Shown one piece after another: positions 62,818 through 64,000 of a stretch of DNA of 64,000 nt. The stretch's first letter is position 1. The number at the start of each line of letters is the position of its first letter. Location: NCBI GenBank assembly GCA_963921195.1, contig OY992538.1:88845904-88909903 (forward strand), given 5' to 3'. This stretch comes from Pegoplata infirma. Taxonomy: Eukaryota; Arthropoda; Insecta; Diptera; Anthomyiidae. The translations under genes were made by a program, and so were the position numbers. The notes under the pieces were generated by a model, which saw nothing but the letters and a program-made list of their open reading frames with translations, did no database searches and was not told where the DNA came from.

Positions 62818-63535
62818 AACAAGTGAGAGTGTTAAATTCGGCTGTGCCGAATCTATTATACCCTCCAACATGTAAAAAAATAAAAAAAAAAAATTGACAG
62901 TGGCGTTGTTTTAAGGGTGGGGGGGCAAGGTAGGGGGAGGGGTCGGTGTGCTGGGGTAACTCCTTGTCCCTCACGGTATATGTTTACATTTTTGTCTGCT
63001 TTGTGCACTTAAGTATTCTAGTTTTATAATTATTTAAATTATTTTTTTATCCACGCCCTTAAAAGAGGGGCGGGGCATAAAAAGCAAAATTTTTTAATCC
63101 CCTGGGTCCAAGCGCAGGACTATTAACATCTACGAACATAAAAATGTCTCATTTGGTTCGCAAAAATACAAAAAAACGTAAAAAAAAAATAGAATTTTTA
63201 AGAGGTTGGTTTAGTTCTTCAAGGGGGAACTTTTTTCCCCCTAGTCCGATTTGGCCCATTTCCGAACTTAACCTGCCTAGAACCTTAAGACATATTTATG
63301 CCAAACTTGAGGGGTCTAGCTCTTTTATTTTGGACTGCATCGTGTTAACTACAGACGGACGGACGGACGGACGGACAGACGGACGGACGGACGGACATCG
63401 CTAGAATGTCTTAGAATCGATCACTGATCAATAATATATATACTTTATGGGGTCCCCGACCGATATTTCGATGCGTTACACACGGAATGACAAAGTGAGT
63501 ATACCCCCATACTGTGGTTGGAGGGTATAAAAACT
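62818..63535 (-). mobile_element. Mini-me-like element, type C (complete)
   Basis: It reads from AACAAGTGAGAGTGTTAAAT with hairpin ATTCGGCTGTGCCGAAT to 'GTGGTTGGAGGGTATAAAAA'. The (GACR)n tract is about 11 units (63354-63398). It shows the site that carries the MITE in the other copy. The frame at 63144-63404 running into Asp-Gly-Arg-Thr repeats is an artefact of the tract. Confidence 0.85.
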
Positions 63536-63870
63536 TCTCAGGTAAATTTGTTCAATAAAAAAGATTTTTATCACAAAATGTGTAAATAAAAAAAATATTT
63601 TACTTATAAAAGAACTGTCGAGTGCCTTAAAATAATTGACAAAATTTAATTTATGCCCGAGTAAAAAAAATTGATATGATCATATATGAATTCAGATCTG
63701 ATCCATATATGGGTTCAGATCCGTAATTTGAGTCAATCAAATTGGATCTGAAAACATCTGACATCATATCTGAGCAGATATGTATGCGTTATTTGTAAAA
63801 ATAATTAAGTTTTTATTTTTTTTTTTTTGCTATTTTTTTTATTATTGTAGAACAATATCACATACATACA
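63536..63870. other. AT-rich stretch, no gene seen
   Basis: 'GATCTGATCCATATATGG' and 'CAGATCTGA'-like motifs at 63670-63780 form short imperfect repeats. No gene is visible. Confidence 0.45.
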
Positions 63871-64000
63871 TAAAAAAATGCCTGCGAATTTTGTACTCTT
63901 GCCCAAAACATTAAATCATGATAATGTTTTGCGGAAGATTTGGGTGTACTTGCCAAAGCAAAGTTTTTTTTTTTTTTAGAAAAAATAATGTTATATTACT
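63871..64000. repeat. Inverted copy of 6700-6838 (cut by the window edge)
   Basis: 'CCTGCGAATTTTGTACTCTT' and 'GCGGAAGATTTGGGTGTACT' are the reverse complements of blocks at 6730-6815. Confidence 0.7.

Overview
The window is AT-rich, gene-poor eukaryotic DNA. It is most likely an intergenic or heterochromatin-like block from a fly (Diptera, probably a schizophoran such as a blowfly, flesh fly, house fly or Drosophila relative). The main clue is several copies of non-autonomous elements carrying the dipteran (GTCY)n cassette, which resemble the mini-me / DINE-1 (Helentron-associated) elements: a terminal hairpin around 'ACCCTCCAC', a 'TATATATA' stretch, then GTCC/GTCT units. I found no intact protein-coding gene on either strand. 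The only recognisable coding sequence is a wrecked Jockey-like non-LTR reverse transcriptase at 87-703 and 1517-1700 on the minus strand. The other short open frames fall inside repeats and have no protein-like features.

Layout. 1-1700: RT relic split by CACTY-ended MITEs. 3140-4560: degenerate and T-rich tandem repeats. 4598-6640: a TIR-like repeat (here 'family X') carrying a tRNA-like module, split by a 1,054-bp foldback with a perfect 13-bp target duplication. 6936-14006: a mini-me-like element whose GTCY tract has grown to about 6.07 kb (about 1,517 units). 14041-16500: foldback, hairpin, tRNA-like and hammerhead-like motifs. 16526-18752: a second mini-me type, split by an hAT-type element. 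18794-20050: foldback with TTA target duplication. 20377-24832: a very long near-perfect palindrome made of nested foldbacks. 25250-31045: inverted repeat arms filled with hAT MITEs, family X copies and tRNA-like relics. 32600-41061: a run of long foldbacks, one of them (37229-39410) a four-arm hAT-type element. 41641-46330: mini-me copy with a foldback inserted, then more foldbacks. 46696-49978: a 3.3-kb TIR element carrying a 35-bp satellite between splice-like signals. 50231-55765: tRNA-like relic, foldback and minisatellites. 56820-63535: four further mini-me-like copies with insertions and fragments of families seen earlier.

How it fits together. The DNA looks like a transposon-in-transposon graveyard in which almost every element is a foldback (long inverted arms meeting near the middle). 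Some insertion events can be read precisely because an empty copy of the target lies elsewhere in the window. Four elements have YARNG-type ends and exact 8-bp target duplications (hAT superfamily). Three have CACNG ends and TTA duplications. Another group has CACTY...RAGTG ends. The most unusual objects are the giant (GTCT)n tract, the nested 4.45-kb palindrome and the satellite-bearing TIR element. Family names are recognised from termini and target duplications; no database search was possible.
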